The notes: generated from the letters alone by a model not told the origin. A stretch of 64,000 nucleotides of DNA from Gilliamella sp. ESL0441 (GCF_019469185.1 NZ_CP048264.1:496001-560000); one strand, 5' to 3'; shown: positions 1 to 10,477, numbered from the stretch's first letter. Numbers and translations are program-made.

Positions 1-1
1 C

Positions 2-265
2 CCAAATATAACTACTGCACAGATTTTAACTGAATACATCGATAAACCGTTTTATAAACAATTAAACCGTTTAGCAACATGGGAGCACCATTATCAAGAC
101 AATCAAATAGAGTCAATTTTTTCGCATACGTTAAAAGAGTTATATGATAATATACTCGCCCAACGGCAAGATGAACTGATCGCAAAAGAGAGAGTCTCCG
201 GCTTAAGTACCGCAGAGAAAAAAGAATTAGCGACACTAATACTTGTTTTATCGAAAAAAGACTAA
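2..265 (+). CDS. dnaG: DNA primase DnaG, C-terminal part (5' end outside window)
   Basis: The open frame enters from the left edge and stops at TAA 263-265, leaving 87 residues. They match the helical C-terminal DnaB-helicase-binding domain of primase: the stretch around ILAQRQDEL and the ending STAEKKELATL then VLSKKD resembles the E. coli DnaG tail. Primase makes RNA primers at the replication fork and this domain docks on DnaB. The next gene is rpoD, as in the rpsU-dnaG-rpoD macromolecular synthesis operon of gammaproteobacteria, which supports the call. The catalytic and zinc domains lie outside the window and cannot be assessed. Confidence 0.85.
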   Translation, partial: PNITTAQILTEYIDKPFYKQLNRLATWEHHYQDNQIESIFSHTLKELYDNILAQRQDELIAKERVSGLSTAEKKELATLILVLSKKD

Positions 266-273
266 ATATTGGG

Positions 274-310
274 TATATGTAGAACAGAATTTTTATTCTT
301 ATTACATATA
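274..310 (+). repeat. hairpin between dnaG and rpoD
   Basis: TATATGTA (274-281) pairs with TACATATA (303-310), and inside it AGAAT (86-90 of the third hundred, 286-290) pairs with ATTCT (295-299) around a TTTT loop, with a small internal loop. No U-run follows, so it is not a standard terminator. In E. coli the dnaG-rpoD spacer is an mRNA processing point; a similar role here is inference. Confidence 0.4.
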
Positions 311-348
311 TAATATATATGACCAAATAACTTAATGTGGATACCTTT

Positions 349-2190
349 ATGGAGCAAAATTCTCAATCACAGCTAAAACTCCTAATCATTCGAGGTAAGG
401 AGCTAGGATATTTAACCTATGCTGATGTCAACGATCACTTGCCAGAAGAGATTATTGATTCAGATCAGATTGAAGATATAATCCAAATGATTAATGACAT
501 GGGGATTCAAGTTCTTGAAGAAGCCCCAGATTCTGATGATTTATTACTTTCAGATAATGTCCCTGATGAAGAAGCCGTTGAAGCAGCAACTGCATTGGTA
601 TTATCTAATGTTGAGTCAGAAATAGGTAGAACAACAGATCCCGTCCGTATGTACATGCGTGAAATGGGCGCAGTAGAACTGCTTACACGTGAAGGCGAAA
701 TTGATATAGCCAAACGTATTGAAGATGGTATTAACCAAGTTCAAACATCGGTATCAGAATATCCAGAAGCAATTACTTATCTTTTAGAACAATACAATTT
801 AACCGAAAGTGGTGAAGTCCGATTATCTGATCTAATCACTGGCTTTGTTGATCCTAATGCGGAAGGATCGGCTGACGCACTTCCTGAAGATTTAGAAGAA
901 ACTGAAACAGACATCGATCTTGATGACAGTGATGAAGAAAGTGAAGACGAAGATGGCGATTCTTCAGCAGATGATGATGTCTCTATCGATCCTGAAGTTG
1001 CACGTGCTAAATTTGCTGAATTAAAAGAGCAACACGATAAAACATCAGAAGCGATCAAAAAATACGGACGAGCTCATAAAAAAGCGCAAAAAGAGATCGA
1101 AAATTTATCTGAAATTTTCAAACAATTCCGTTTAGTTGGTAAGCAGTTTGATATTCTTGTCAACAATATGCGAAGCATGATGGATCGCGTAAGAGCACAT
1201 GAACGTGTCATTATGAAGATCTGCGTTGAACAATGTAAAATGCCGAAAAAACAATTTATGACGTATTTTACTGGTAATGAAAACAATATGAGCTGGTATA
1301 CTAAAGCGTCAAATGCGAAAGGTGCTTTTGCTGCCAACTTAAATGCGTTTGAGGATCAAGTTGCAGAGCAAATTGAAGCGTTGAAAAAAATCGAAGCTGA
1401 AACCAATCTTTCTATCGAACAGATTAAAGATATTAACCGTCGTATGTCTATCGGTGAGGCGAAAGCTCGTCGTGCCAAGAAAGAGATGGTAGAAGCAAAC
1501 TTACGTTTAGTAATCTCGATTGCTAAAAAATATACAAACCGTGGTTTACAGTTCTTAGATCTTATCCAAGAAGGTAATATTGGTTTGATGAAAGCAGTTG
1601 ATAAGTTTGAATATCGTCGTGGTTATAAATTTTCAACCTATGCAACTTGGTGGATCAGACAAGCGATTACTCGTTCGATTGCGGATCAGGCAAGAACTAT
1701 CCGTATTCCAGTACATATGATTGAAACGATTAATAAATTGAATCGTATTTCACGTCAAATGTTACAAGAAATCGGTCGTGAACCAACGCCAGAAGAGTTG
1801 TCAGAGCGTATGCAAATGCCTGAAGACAAAATACGTAAAGTACTGAAGATTGCCAAAGAACCAATCTCAATGGAAACCCCAGTCGGTGATGATGAAGATT
1901 CACATTTAGGGGACTTTATCGAGGATACAGCTCTCGAGCAACCATTAGATGCGGCAACATCAGAAAGTTTACGAAGCGCAACACGTGATATTCTTTCTGG
2001 GTTAACCCCTCGTGAAGCAAAAGTATTACGTATGCGGTTTGGTATTGATATGAATACCGATCATACGCTTGAAGAAGTTGGTAAACAGTTTGATGTAACA
2101 CGTGAACGTATTCGTCAAATTGAAGCCAAAGCACTGCGTAAATTGCGTCATCCTAGCCGTTCAGACGTGTTACGTAGCTTTTTAGAATAG
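349..2190 (+). CDS. rpoD: RNA polymerase primary sigma factor RpoD (sigma-70)
   Basis: Primary sigma factor that directs RNA polymerase to housekeeping promoters. From the ATG at 349 it has 613 residues, the same length as E. coli RpoD, and opens [10 protein letters not shown] like the E. coli protein; an in-frame GTG at 337 would add four residues and is not preferred. Region 1.1 covers about residues 1-80. Region 1.2 starts near [13 protein letters not shown]. The non-conserved region has a very acidic run at about 185-210. Regions 2.1-2.4 are almost identical to E. coli ([31 protein letters not shown]), followed by region 3 and a region 4 helix-turn-helix ([20 protein letters not shown]). 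It lies directly behind dnaG and ends in a strong terminator. Confidence 0.98.
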   Translation: MEQNSQSQLKLLIIRGKELGYLTYADVNDHLPEEIIDSDQIEDIIQMINDMGIQVLEEAPDSDDLLLSDNVPDEEAVEAATALVLSNVESEIGRTTDPVRMYMREMGAVELLTREGEIDIAKRIEDGINQVQTSVSEYPEAITYLLEQYNLTESGEVRLSDLITGFVDPNAEGSADALPEDLEETETDIDLDDSDEESEDEDGDSSADDDVSIDPEVARAKFAELKEQHDKTSEAIKKYGRAHKKAQKEIENLSEIFKQFRLVGKQFDILVNNMRSMMDRVRAHERVIMKICVEQCKMPKKQFMTYFTGNENNMSWYTKASNAKGAFAANLNAFEDQVAEQIEALKKIEAETNLSIEQIKDINRRMSIGEAKARRAKKEMVEANLRLVISIAKKYTNRGLQFLDLIQEGNIGLMKAVDKFEYRRGYKFSTYATWWIRQAITRSIADQARTIRIPVHMIETINKLNRISRQMLQEIGREPTPEELSERMQMPEDKIRKVLKIAKEPISMETPVGDDEDSHLGDFIEDTALEQPLDAATSESLRSATRDILSGLTPREAKVLRMRFGIDMNTDHTLEEVGKQFDVTRERIRQIEAKALRKLRHPSRSDVLRSFLE

Positions 2191-2210
2191 TCTTTTTTAT
2201 TTGTAACTAT

Positions 2211-2237
2211 ATCGCCACAATTGTGGCGATTTTTTTT
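2211..2237 (+). terminator. rpoD terminator
   Basis: ATCGCCAC (2211-2218), AATT, GTGGCGAT (2223-2230), then a run of seven T. This is a classic Rho-independent terminator 20 bases after the rpoD stop. Confidence 0.9.
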
Positions 2238-2257
2238 AACTTTTTAACTTGATAACT

Positions 2258-3229
2258 ATGAATATATTACAACGTCTTAAAATAGATCCGTTTTTATTAA
2301 TTCTGATTTGCGTTGTACTTACCGCTAGCGTGTTTCCTTGTAAAGGTGAAACTAAAACTGCTTTCGAATACCTCACCACCTTTGCTATTGGTCTACTGTT
2401 TTTTATGCATGGCGCAAAGCTCTCTTTTCAAGCAATCGTTATTGGCATTAAAAATTGGCGGTTACATTTGCTGATTTTTATCACCACTTTTGTGGTTTTT
2501 CCGATTTTGGGCGTCATGATGCAATTATTGGTGCCAACGTTTCTCTCTGAAAATCTATATTTAGGGTTTGTCTATCTTTGCGTTCTACCTGCCACCGTTC
2601 AGTCCGCCATAGCTTTTACTTCAATTGCAAAAGGTAATGTTGCAGCGGCTATTTGTAGTGCTTCAGCCTCGACGTTATTAGGTGTCTTTATCACACCTGT
2701 ATTAGTTGGCTTATTGATGCATACACAGGCTGTTGCATCAATGAATATCATGGATGCCATTAGCTCAATTATGCTCAAGTTAATGTTACCTTTTATTATT
2801 GGTCATTTATCCAGACGCTATATTGGCAAATGGGTCGACAAATATAAAAATATTATTTCTAAAACCGATCGTTTATCTATCCTTTTAGTGGTTTATGTGG
2901 CATTTAGTGATGCGGTTGTAAATGGAATTTGGTCACAAGTTGGCGTGTTATCACTATTGAGTGTTATCTTTTTTTCTATTTTATTATTAATTCTTGTATT
3001 ATTGTTTACTACCTATAGTGCAAGATTATTAGGGTTTAATAAAGAAGATGAAATCACGATTGTATTTTGTGGGTCAAAGAAGAGTCTTGCTAGTGGTATT
3101 CCCATGGCAAGTGTGATTTTTCCTATCTCGATTATGGGAATAATGATTTTACCTTTAATGATTTTTCACCAAATTCAATTGATGATTTGTGCCTTTTTAG
3201 CCGCTCGTTATGCGAAGCGAAAAATATAA
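2258..3229 (+). CDS. yfeH: YfeH-type bile acid:sodium symporter family membrane protein
   Basis: Inner-membrane protein of 323 residues with about ten hydrophobic segments, belonging to the SBF-like/YfeH branch of the bile acid:sodium symporter superfamily. It follows E. coli YfeH closely through [11 protein letters not shown] (about 50-60), [15 protein letters not shown] (about 109-123), the [16 protein letters not shown] segment and the C-terminal [20 protein letters not shown]. The substrate of YfeH is not established, so transport of an organic anion is only a family-level inference. The ATG at 2258 is preferred; the frame also has a TTG at 2249. It sits alone between the rpoD terminator and pitA, and its stop is 68 bases before the pitA start. 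Confidence 0.85.
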   Translation: MNILQRLKIDPFLLILICVVLTASVFPCKGETKTAFEYLTTFAIGLLFFMHGAKLSFQAIVIGIKNWRLHLLIFITTFVVFPILGVMMQLLVPTFLSENLYLGFVYLCVLPATVQSAIAFTSIAKGNVAAAICSASASTLLGVFITPVLVGLLMHTQAVASMNIMDAISSIMLKLMLPFIIGHLSRRYIGKWVDKYKNIISKTDRLSILLVVYVAFSDAVVNGIWSQVGVLSLLSVIFFSILLLILVLLFTTYSARLLGFNKEDEITIVFCGSKKSLASGIPMASVIFPISIMGIMILPLMIFHQIQLMICAFLAARYAKRKI

Positions 3230-3297
3230 AAATTATTTTGCTCATTGCCTTATTCTCAAGGATAATAGAGCCGCCATTAACTACAGAAAGATATATT

Positions 3298-4812
3298 ATG
3301 TTTCATCTATTTGCTGATTTAGAATTTTCAACAATTATATTATTAGTCTTTGCATTGCTTTTTGTTCTTTTTTACGAAGCAATTAATGGATTTCATGACA
3401 CAGCTAATGCTGTGGCAACTGTCATTTATACAAGAGCATTGAAAGAACAACTCGCTGTTTTTATGGCTGGCGTGTTTAATTTTTTTGGTGTGCTTCTGGG
3501 TGGGTTAAGTGTTGCTTACGCAATCGTTCACCTTTTACCAACCGATTTATTACTCAATGTTAGTTCAGCGCATGGACTGGCAATGGTCTTTTCAATTTTA
3601 TTTGCTGCCATTATTTGGAATTTAGGGACATGGTATGTCGGTATTCCTGCATCAAGTTCGCACACCTTAATTGGTTCAATTATTGGGGTTGCACTTGCTA
3701 ACGCATTTATCATGGATACTTCAATTATTGAAGCACTCAATATTCCTAAAATGATTCAAATCTTCCTGTCATTGATTGTTTCCCCACTTGTAGGGCTAAT
3801 CATTGCCGGTTTAATGATATTTTTATTGCGTAAATACTGGACTCGTAAAGGTCAAAGTAAAAAAAGCAGTAAAAAAAGAGAACGTATTTTTATGACGCCA
3901 GAACAGCGTGAAAAGCTCTATGGTAAGAAGAAACCCCCTTTTTGGATCCGTATCATGTTAATTATATCAGCAGCAGGTGTTAGCTTTTCACATGGTGCGA
4001 ATGATGGGCAAAAAGGCATTGGTTTGTTAATGTTAGTTTTAATGGGAATTGCACCAGCTGGCTTTATTGTGAATATGAGTGCATCTACTTATGACATTAC
4101 CAATACGCGTAATGCAATTCACAATATTGAAGAGTATTTTGTTTCACATCAAAAAGATTTAACCAGCGTAATTGGTCATCAACCCGTTATCGATTCGACA
4201 ATTCCTACAACCGATATTAATCAATATCACTGCGACTACTCTCGTTCGTTTATGACAATAGGTATTGCTAATTCATTATTTAATAAACTTAATGATTATG
4301 AAGCATTAACGGTCGATCAACGTTCACAAGCAAGACGTATTTTACTTTGTTTATCCGATACTGTATCGCATGTTGCAAAACAACCTAATGTTTCTACTGA
4401 AGATAAACAATATCTAAAATCTTTAAATAATGATTTACTCAAAACCGTTGAGTATGCACCTGTTTGGATTATTATTGCTGTTGCTTCAGCACTGGCATTA
4501 GGCACCATGATTGGTTGGCGACGTGTTGCAATCACCATTGGTGAAAAGATTGGTAAAAAAGGGATGACTTATGCACAAGGTGTGTCAGCGCAAATTACAA
4601 CCGCATTATCAATTGGTATCGCCAGTTATACAGGAATGCCTGTATCAACAACACAAGTTCTTTCTTCATCGGTTGCCGGTACCATGATCGTTGATGGTGG
4701 TGGGGTACAAAGCAAAACGATAAAAAATATTGCATTAACTTGGATTTTAACATTGCCAATTTCAATTTTGCTATCTGGATCACTTTTTTGGCTTGCTCAA
4801 AAATTAATTTAG
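3298..4812 (+). CDS. pitA: low-affinity inorganic phosphate transporter PitA
   Basis: Proton-coupled metal-phosphate symporter of the inner membrane, 504 residues from the ATG at 3298. The frame stays open upstream to 3187, but the added stretch overlaps yfeH and has no counterpart in PitA. The duplicated PiT signatures are visible: [21 protein letters not shown] near the N-terminus and [14 protein letters not shown] in the middle. There are two hydrophobic halves separated by a long cytoplasmic loop (about residues 290-380) that ends before [12 protein letters not shown]. The C-terminal half contains [15 protein letters not shown] and [18 protein letters not shown], as in E. coli. pitA lies next to uspA in E. 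coli too; no terminator separates them here. Confidence 0.96.
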   Translation: MFHLFADLEFSTIILLVFALLFVLFYEAINGFHDTANAVATVIYTRALKEQLAVFMAGVFNFFGVLLGGLSVAYAIVHLLPTDLLLNVSSAHGLAMVFSILFAAIIWNLGTWYVGIPASSSHTLIGSIIGVALANAFIMDTSIIEALNIPKMIQIFLSLIVSPLVGLIIAGLMIFLLRKYWTRKGQSKKSSKKRERIFMTPEQREKLYGKKKPPFWIRIMLIISAAGVSFSHGANDGQKGIGLLMLVLMGIAPAGFIVNMSASTYDITNTRNAIHNIEEYFVSHQKDLTSVIGHQPVIDSTIPTTDINQYHCDYSRSFMTIGIANSLFNKLNDYEALTVDQRSQARRILLCLSDTVSHVAKQPNVSTEDKQYLKSLNNDLLKTVEYAPVWIIIAVASALALGTMIGWRRVAITIGEKIGKKGMTYAQGVSAQITTALSIGIASYTGMPVSTTQVLSSSVAGTMIVDGGGVQSKTIKNIALTWILTLPISILLSGSLFWLAQKLI

Positions 4813-4878
4813 TAGTAAAAAAGAAGATATTAATTTTACTTTTAATCTGAGCGCCAAAAAAGAAAGGAGTAAAGAACA

Positions 4879-5355
4879 ATGGCTTATAAACATATATTAG
4901 TCGCAGTGGATTTATCACCTGAAAGTGAAGTGCTTGTTGAAAAAGCGGTATCAATGGCAAGACCTTATAATGCTCAAGTCTCATTGATTCATGTAGGTAT
5001 TAATTATTCTGATCTTTACACAGGTTTAGTTGATATTAATATGAATGATATGAAGGATAAAATTACCGAGGATGCCCATATTGCTTTAAATAAATTAGCT
5101 GATGATGCCGGTTATCCTATTGCTCATACATTATCAGGCAATGGGGAGTTTGGTCAGGTATTGATTGAAGCTATTCATGAATTCAACGTCGATCTTGTTG
5201 TATGTGGTCATCACCAAGATTTCTGGAGTAAATTAATGTCTTCCGCTCGTCAACTTATTAATAATACACATATTGATACTTTGATTGTTCCATTAAAAGA
5301 TGAAGAGCTCGCTGAACAAGTCGCGAAAGAAAAACTTAACGATCAACCCGCTTAA
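4879..5355 (+). CDS. uspA: universal stress protein A
   Basis: Cytoplasmic universal stress protein, 158 residues, with N-terminal [23 protein letters not shown] and a central [22 protein letters not shown] nearly identical to E. coli UspA. Like E. coli UspA it lacks the ATP-binding glycine motif of the UspFG branch. It is about 14 residues longer than E. coli UspA, with a charged tail. A good AGGAG lies nine bases before the ATG. It follows pitA by 66 bases and probably shares its transcript. UspA supports survival under starvation and oxidative stress by an unresolved mechanism. Confidence 0.96.
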   Translation: MAYKHILVAVDLSPESEVLVEKAVSMARPYNAQVSLIHVGINYSDLYTGLVDINMNDMKDKITEDAHIALNKLADDAGYPIAHTLSGNGEFGQVLIEAIHEFNVDLVVCGHHQDFWSKLMSSARQLINNTHIDTLIVPLKDEELAEQVAKEKLNDQPA

Positions 5356-5370
5356 ATAGCGGGTTTTTTA
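5345..5370 (+). terminator. uspA terminator overlapping the end of the gene
   Basis: AACCCGCT (5345-5352), loop TAAAT, AGCGGGTT (5358-5365), then TTTTA. The left arm encodes the last residues of UspA and the stop codon is in the loop. Confidence 0.9.
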
Positions 5371-5522
5371 TTCTTTACACGTTACTGTAAAACAATGCTA
5401 CCGATTCTTATTTCATAAGTTAGATGAGTGTAAGATGGCTACTTTGCCATTTTTTGATAAGGCATGTTGGCGTTTTCAGGGCTATACTCAAAGGTCTAAA
5501 TTAATCAATAAGGAGATTTACG

Positions 5523-6272
5523 ATGAATATTGCATTAGTGACAGGGGCATCTTCAGGTTTTGGTCAAGCAACGTGTCGTAAGTTAATTGCTGATGGTTAC
5601 AAAGTTATCGGAACTGCTAGGCGAGAAGATAAATTAAAAAGTCTTGCCAGCGAACTGGGGTGCAATTTTTTACCATTGGTTTTAGATGTGACCAAAAAAG
5701 ATGCGGTAGAATCCCTATTGTTACAACTTCCTAAAGAATTTCAACCCATTGATATCCTCATTAATAATGCCGGCTTAGCGTTAGGGCTCGAACCTGCCTA
5801 TCAAGCTAATTATGACGATTGGGAAACCATGATTGAAACAAATATTATTGGCTTAGTGCATTTAACTCATCAAATCTTACCGGGAATGGTTGAGCGTAAT
5901 TTTGGTTATATTATTAATCTTGGATCTGTTGCTGGGAGTTATGCCTATAAAGGTGGCAATGTGTATGGTGCATCTAAAGCCTTTGTAAAACAATTTAGTG
6001 CCAATTTACGAACAGATCTACTGGGTAAAAAAATTAGAGTGACCAATATTGAACCGGGATTATGTGGTGGAACTGAATTTTCGAATGTGCGATTTCATGG
6101 TAACAATGAACAAGCCGCTGCTGTTTATAAAGGTGTGGATTATATTACACCTGACGATATTGCCAATACCATTTCATGGTTAGTCAATACACCACCACAT
6201 TTTAATGTGACTTCGATTGAAATTATGCCTGTGGCTCAAGCTCAAGCAGGATTATCAGTATTTAAAGAGTAA
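5523..6272 (+). CDS. ydfG: short-chain dehydrogenase YdfG (3-hydroxy acid dehydrogenase)
   Basis: NADP-dependent oxidoreductase of the classical SDR family, 249 residues. E. coli YdfG oxidises L-serine, L-allo-threonine and 3-hydroxy acids and reduces malonic semialdehyde. Visible are the cofactor motif TGASSGFG (7-14), ARR at 32-34 for NADP preference, NNAG (81-84), and the catalytic S135, Y148 and K152 in the YGASK context. The segments DWETMIETN and EPGLCGGTEFSNVRFHG are YdfG-specific. AAGGAG lies before the ATG at 5523. It stands alone, after the uspA terminator. Confidence 0.92.
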   Translation: MNIALVTGASSGFGQATCRKLIADGYKVIGTARREDKLKSLASELGCNFLPLVLDVTKKDAVESLLLQLPKEFQPIDILINNAGLALGLEPAYQANYDDWETMIETNIIGLVHLTHQILPGMVERNFGYIINLGSVAGSYAYKGGNVYGASKAFVKQFSANLRTDLLGKKIRVTNIEPGLCGGTEFSNVRFHGNNEQAAAVYKGVDYITPDDIANTISWLVNTPPHFNVTSIEIMPVAQAQAGLSVFKE

Positions 6273-6331
6273 AAACAAAATTAATTGTTTTTTAGAATAG
6301 TAAAAAATTAAGTTTAGTAAACAAAATAGAC

Positions 6332-6360
6332 TTGCACTTAAGCTAATGGATTGCTATTCT
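6332..6360 (+). promoter_or_regulatory. candidate sigma-70 promoter for the small gene at 6388
   Basis: TTGCAC (6332-6337), 17-base spacer, TATTCT (6355-6360). Transcription would start near 6367, about 20-27 bases before the candidate start codons. Confidence 0.5.
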
Positions 6361-6387
6361 TTTATCCTATAATTTTGATTAAGGTTT

Positions 6388-6723
6388 ATGGCAATGACTT
6401 TCTCTGAAGTAACAAAAACATTTGCGACAAGTTTGCCGGGCACAGATAGTTATGTCAAACTGCGTAAAGCTATGCGCTCATTAATTCAAGACGATCCAAA
6501 AAATGCTGCTGTGTATTTTTTGATTTTTGGGTTTGCGCGAACTTATGTCATGTTGTATGAAGATCAGGAAGTATCACCCCAGTTTGCCGAAGATAATCAA
6601 AAATTGATGTTATCGTATTTAAATATCCTTGATGAAGCATTGAAAAAACAAGATGCACAAAGCATATATCAAGCATTGAACAAAGTGGTCAATGAATACG
6701 AAAATAGCAAAAAAGTATTTTGA
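6388..6723 (+). CDS. small protein of unknown function
   Basis: I do not recognise this 111-residue protein. It has no signal peptide and no clear membrane segment; it looks mostly helical, with a hydrophobic patch AAVYFLIFGFARTYVMLY (about 40-57) followed by an acidic, leucine-rich second half ending in KKVF. An ATG at 6394 is an alternative start and is better spaced from the AAGG at 6381 (nine bases against three). The gene has its own candidate promoter (6332-6360) and a strong terminator (6729), so it is a monocistronic unit just before the threonine leader. Those framing signals make it a real gene rather than a chance frame. Confidence 0.75.
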   Translation: MAMTFSEVTKTFATSLPGTDSYVKLRKAMRSLIQDDPKNAAVYFLIFGFARTYVMLYEDQEVSPQFAEDNQKLMLSYLNILDEALKKQDAQSIYQALNKVVNEYENSKKVF

Positions 6724-6728
6724 TATAG

Positions 6729-6763
6729 CAGCCCGACATGAAAATGTCGGGCTGTTTTATTTT
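6729..6763 (+). terminator. terminator of the small gene, just before the threonine leader
   Basis: CAGCCCGACAT (6729-6739), GAAA tetraloop, ATGTCGGGCTG (6744-6754), then TTTTATTTT. An eleven-pair stem makes this one of the strongest terminators in the window. Confidence 0.93.
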
Positions 6764-6794
6764 GTATAGCAATAAAAACAGAGTAGGGAATATC

Positions 6795-6866
6795 ATGAAC
6801 ATAATAATGACAATCACAGGCATTATTATCACCTTAGGCACCATTATGCGATCTAGGGCGGGTTGA
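6795..6866 (+). CDS. thrL: threonine operon leader peptide
   Basis: A 23-codon frame, ATG 6795 to TGA 6864, with a GGGA-containing ribosome site just upstream. It encodes MNIIMTITG, IIITLGTIM and RSRAG. Four threonines and seven isoleucines make up 11 of 23 residues, the signature of the thr attenuator, in which translation of Thr and Ile codons senses charged tRNA. It is too short for standard gene finding. It precedes an attenuator hairpin and thrA, and its ending RAG recalls the E. coli leader ending. No convincing promoter is visible between the upstream terminator (ending 6763) and this ATG. Confidence 0.9.
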   Translation: MNIIMTITGIIITLGTIMRSRAG

Positions 6867-6896
6867 TATTTTTCTAAAAATATAAGAAAACCCGCC
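6857..6896 (+). promoter_or_regulatory. threonine operon antiterminator
   Basis: GGCGGGTT (6857-6864), overlapping the last codons of thrL, can pair with AACCCGCC (6889-6896). Between them ATATTTTT (6866-6873) pairs with AAAAATAT (6876-6883). AACCCGCC is also the left arm of the terminator, and the same octamer GGCGGGTT recurs at 6903, so the two structures exclude each other. A ribosome stalled on Thr/Ile codons would leave 6857 free and allow readthrough; one that reaches the stop would cover it. Confidence 0.8.
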
Positions 6897-6918
6897 AAAA
6901 AAGGCGGGTTTTTATTTT
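6887..6918 (+). terminator. threonine operon attenuator
   Basis: AAAACCCGCC (6887-6896), loop of six A, GGCGGGTTTT (6903-6912), followed by TATTTT. Ten-pair Rho-independent terminator 20 bases after the thrL stop. Confidence 0.92.
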
Positions 6919-7081
6919 GTATTGAAGATATGAGGTTCAAAATTTCTTATAAGATGAAACGACTTCAGGCAAGATAAGAAAAAATCTTATTTAACTGCAA
7001 TGAGTTTTTATCAGACGTTTTGGCTCAATGGTATTTTGGATGGTCAATGACATAACTTAGGATAGTAAGGGTGGGTGTGAT

Positions 7082-9538
7082 ATGAAAGTATTAAAATTTG
7101 GAGGAACATCTGTCGCTAATGCAGAACGTTTTTTGCGAGTAGCAGAAATTATTGAGAATAATGCTAAACAAGAGCAAACAGCGACAGTATTATCGGCGCC
7201 GGCAAAAATCACTAACCATTTAGTAGCGATGGTTGAGAAAACGGTTGATGGGCAAGATATTAAAAATAACCTTTATGAAGCGGAAAAAATCTTTGCGGAT
7301 TTGTTAGAAGGTCTTTCAAAAGCACAACCAAATTTTGCTTACGAAGCCATGAAACATTTTGCATTAAATGAGTTAAATCATATCAAACAGCTACTTGAAG
7401 GTATTCGTTTATTAGGACAATGCCCCGATAGCATCAATGCTTCTATCATTTGTCGAGGTGAAAAACTCTCTATTGCCATTATGCAAGCACTGCTTAAAGC
7501 AAAAGGGCATTTAGTCACGGTTATTGATCCAGTGGCAATGTTAATTGCAGAAGGTGACTACTTGGAATCAACGGTTGATATTGCTCAATCCACACATCGA
7601 ATTAGTGATATGCACATCCCTGAAGACCATATAATATTGATGCCTGGTTTTACCGCCGGAAATGATAAAGGGGAACTCGTTGTGCTTGGGCGTAATGGCT
7701 CTGACTATTCCGCTTCCGTATTAGCGGCTTGTTTGCAAGCTAGTTGTTGCGAGATTTGGACGGATGTCGATGGTGTTTATACTTGTGATCCTCGTATTGT
7801 ACCGGATGCGAAATTACTCAAGACTATGTCTTATCAAGAAGCCATGGAGCTATCTTATTTTGGTGCCAAAGTGCTTCATCCAAGAACTATTTTACCTATT
7901 GCTCAGTTCCAAATACCTTGTCTTATCAAAAATACCAATAATCCTGATGCGCCGGGAACATTGATCGGTGCCAATGTCGTTGACTCAACAACACCAGTAA
8001 AAGGCATAACTAATCTCAATAACATGGCTATGATTAATGTATCTGGCCCTGGTTTGAAAGGGATGGTCGGCATGTCGGCACGGGTCTTTGCTGCCATGTC
8101 TTATGCCGGTATTTCGGTAGTACTCATTACGCAATCTTCATCAGAATATAGTATTAGCTTTTGTATTCCTCAAACAGAATTATATCGAGCTCAAGAAGCA
8201 TTAAATGATGAATTTTATTTAGAATTAAAAGATGGATTACTGGAGCCGATTGAAGTAATTGATAAGCTTGCTATTATCTCGGTGGTTGGTGATGGTATGC
8301 GCACGCTACGAGGTCTATCAGCTAATTTCTTTACTGCTTTGGCGCGAGCCAATATTAATATTGTGGCTATTGCTCAAGGATCATCTGAACGCTCAATTTC
8401 GGTCGTTGTGGATAATGATGTCGCCGTAATGGGGGTGCGTGTTACTCATCAAATGCTATTTGGCACCGACAAAATGTTAGATGTCTTTGTCGTTGGTGTA
8501 GGTGGTGTAGGGGGAGCACTGGTTGATCAGATAGGACGCCAACAAAAATGGCTTAAAAATAAACAGATTGATCTGCGGGTCTGCGGTCTGTTTAATTCTA
8601 AACACAGTTTATTAAATCGTGATGGCATTGATCTAAAAAATTGGCGAGAACAGATTAAACAATCTGACATCCCTTATACTCTAGAAGGCATAATTGAATT
8701 TGCTAAAAATAATCGTCTTCTTAATCCAATTTTGGTTGATTGTACATCTAGTAGTGAAGTGGCTGATAAATATGCAGACTTTTTAGCCAATGGTTTCCAT
8801 GTGGTTACCCCTAATAAGAAAGCGAATACTAGTTCAATGGCTTATTATTTACGTTTACGACAAGAGGCTGAAAAAAGTAAACGCAAGTTCCAATATGATA
8901 CCAATGTGGGTGCAGGGTTACCCGTTATTGAAAATCTACAAAATTTACTCAATGCTGGTGATGAACTCATTAAATTTTCGGGTATTTTGTCGGGTTCGCT
9001 TTCTTTTATTTTCGGTAAACTCGATGAAGGAATGTCGTTATCAGAGGCGACAAAACTAGCTAAAGAGAAAGGCTTTACTGAACCTGATCCAAGAGATGAT
9101 TTATCAGGGACAGATGTTGCACGCAAACTATTAATCTTAGCTCGTGAAGCAGGATTACAACTTGAGTTAGATCAGATAAAAGTGGAATCGGTGTTACCTA
9201 AAGAATATGCGCAAGGAAGTATCGAAGAGTTTATGACAAAATTACCGCAACTGGATGCTGAATTTAAAGCAAAATCTGAAAAAGCGATACAAGAGGGGAA
9301 AGTATTGCGTTATGTAGGCAGCATTGAGGGCGGACAATGTAGTGTTAAAATTGAAGCCGTCGATAGTGAAGACCCACTTTATAAAGTTAAAAATGGTGAA
9401 AATGCATTAGCATTTTATACTCGCTACTATCAGCCAATCCCATTAGTCTTGCGAGGTTATGGTGCAGGTAATGATGTTACTGCGGCGGGTGTGTTTGCCG
9501 ATATTTTGCGTACAACATCAGGAAAAATCGGAGGTTAA
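7082..9538 (+). CDS. thrA: bifunctional aspartokinase I / homoserine dehydrogenase I
   Basis: Catalyses the first step (aspartate to aspartyl phosphate) and third step (aspartate semialdehyde to homoserine) of the threonine branch. It has 818 residues; E. coli ThrA has 820. The kinase domain starts with [13 protein letters not shown] and carries [13 protein letters not shown]. Two regulatory ACT-type segments follow ([20 protein letters not shown] and [17 protein letters not shown]). The dehydrogenase begins about residue 465 with [11 protein letters not shown] and includes [16 protein letters not shown] and [17 protein letters not shown]. Threonine feedback is expected from the family. It is the first gene after the attenuator and abuts thrB. 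Confidence 0.98.
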   Translation: MKVLKFGGTSVANAERFLRVAEIIENNAKQEQTATVLSAPAKITNHLVAMVEKTVDGQDIKNNLYEAEKIFADLLEGLSKAQPNFAYEAMKHFALNELNHIKQLLEGIRLLGQCPDSINASIICRGEKLSIAIMQALLKAKGHLVTVIDPVAMLIAEGDYLESTVDIAQSTHRISDMHIPEDHIILMPGFTAGNDKGELVVLGRNGSDYSASVLAACLQASCCEIWTDVDGVYTCDPRIVPDAKLLKTMSYQEAMELSYFGAKVLHPRTILPIAQFQIPCLIKNTNNPDAPGTLIGANVVDSTTPVKGITNLNNMAMINVSGPGLKGMVGMSARVFAAMSYAGISVVLITQSSSEYSISFCIPQTELYRAQEALNDEFYLELKDGLLEPIEVIDKLAIISVVGDGMRTLRGLSANFFTALARANINIVAIAQGSSERSISVVVDNDVAVMGVRVTHQMLFGTDKMLDVFVVGVGGVGGALVDQIGRQQKWLKNKQIDLRVCGLFNSKHSLLNRDGIDLKNWREQIKQSDIPYTLEGIIEFAKNNRLLNPILVDCTSSSEVADKYADFLANGFHVVTPNKKANTSSMAYYLRLRQEAEKSKRKFQYDTNVGAGLPVIENLQNLLNAGDELIKFSGILSGSLSFIFGKLDEGMSLSEATKLAKEKGFTEPDPRDDLSGTDVARKLLILAREAGLQLELDQIKVESVLPKEYAQGSIEEFMTKLPQLDAEFKAKSEKAIQEGKVLRYVGSIEGGQCSVKIEAVDSEDPLYKVKNGENALAFYTRYYQPIPLVLRGYGAGNDVTAAGVFADILRTTSGKIGG

Positions 9539-10477
9539 ATGACACATCAATCCATAACAGTATATGCTCCTGCATCAATGGCAAATATCAGTGTGGGATT
9601 TGATATTTTAGGTGCAGCAATTAGCCCAATAAGTGGAACGATGCTGGGTGATTGTATCACTGTTGAATCATCAACTGAATTTAAACTGGTTAGTAAAGGG
9701 CAGTTTGTTAAAAAATTGCCACGAGACCCTAAATACAACATTGTTTATCAATGTTGGCAGCGTTTTTGTAAAGCAATGGGTAAAACGTTACCGGTGAGTA
9801 TCACACTTGAAAAAAATATGCCTATTGGTTCTGGTTTAGGGTCAAGTGCGTGTTCAGTCGTGGGGGCGTTTGTTGCCTTAAATGAGTATTTTGGTCAACC
9901 TTTTAATCAAATTGAAATGCTTAAAATGATGGGTGAACTGGAAGGACGAATTTCGGGTAGTGTGCATTATGATAACGTTGCGCCTTGTTATTTAGGTGGC
10001 ATGCAACTGATTCTGGATGAAATGGGCATAATCAGTGAATCTATTCCTCATTTTGAAGATTGGTATTGGGTTATGGCTTATCCGGGGATCAAAGTCTCAA
10101 CGGCTGAAGCACGGGCTATTTTACCTGCACAATATCAAAAATCAGATTGTGTCGCTCATGGTCGTTATGTAGGCGGCTTTGTGCATGCCTGTTATACCAA
10201 GCAATCTAAATTAGCCGCTGCCATGCTGATCGATAATATTGCTGAACCTTATCGCAAACAGTTGTTACCAAACTTTGATGAAACACAGCAACGTGTAAAA
10301 CAACTTGGTGCGTTAGCTTCAGGCATTTCAGGTTCTGGACCAACCATGTTTGTTATTGCGGATAAATTAGAGACTGCGCAGCAAATCGAAATACTTCTTA
10401 AAAGTCGCTATTTACAAAATAGTGATGGGTTTACGCATATTTGTAAAATTGATCAACAAGGGGCAAGAGTAATTTAA
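9539..10477 (+). CDS. thrB: homoserine kinase
   Basis: Phosphorylates homoserine to O-phosphohomoserine with ATP, the fourth step towards threonine. The 312-residue protein is a GHMP-family kinase with the ATP-binding motif [12 protein letters not shown] at residues 95-106, the N-terminal [17 protein letters not shown] and the C-terminal [12 protein letters not shown]. The start is the ATG immediately after the thrA stop, so translation of the two genes is probably coupled. Confidence 0.97.
   Translation: MTHQSITVYAPASMANISVGFDILGAAISPISGTMLGDCITVESSTEFKLVSKGQFVKKLPRDPKYNIVYQCWQRFCKAMGKTLPVSITLEKNMPIGSGLGSSACSVVGAFVALNEYFGQPFNQIEMLKMMGELEGRISGSVHYDNVAPCYLGGMQLILDEMGIISESIPHFEDWYWVMAYPGIKVSTAEARAILPAQYQKSDCVAHGRYVGGFVHACYTKQSKLAAAMLIDNIAEPYRKQLLPNFDETQQRVKQLGALASGISGSGPTMFVIADKLETAQQIEILLKSRYLQNSDGFTHICKIDQQGARVI

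Noticed and set aside
12-326. 104-residue minus-strand frame at the left edge
   Set aside because: It is antisense to the dnaG tail and the dnaG-rpoD hairpin; the plus-strand frame has clear DnaG similarity.
777-1058. Ser-rich minus-strand frame opposite rpoD
   Set aside because: It is the complement of the acidic GAT/GAA-rich region of rpoD; its composition explains the long frame.
3187-3297. Longer N-terminus for pitA
   Set aside because: It would overlap yfeH, and family members start at the residue encoded by ATG 3298.
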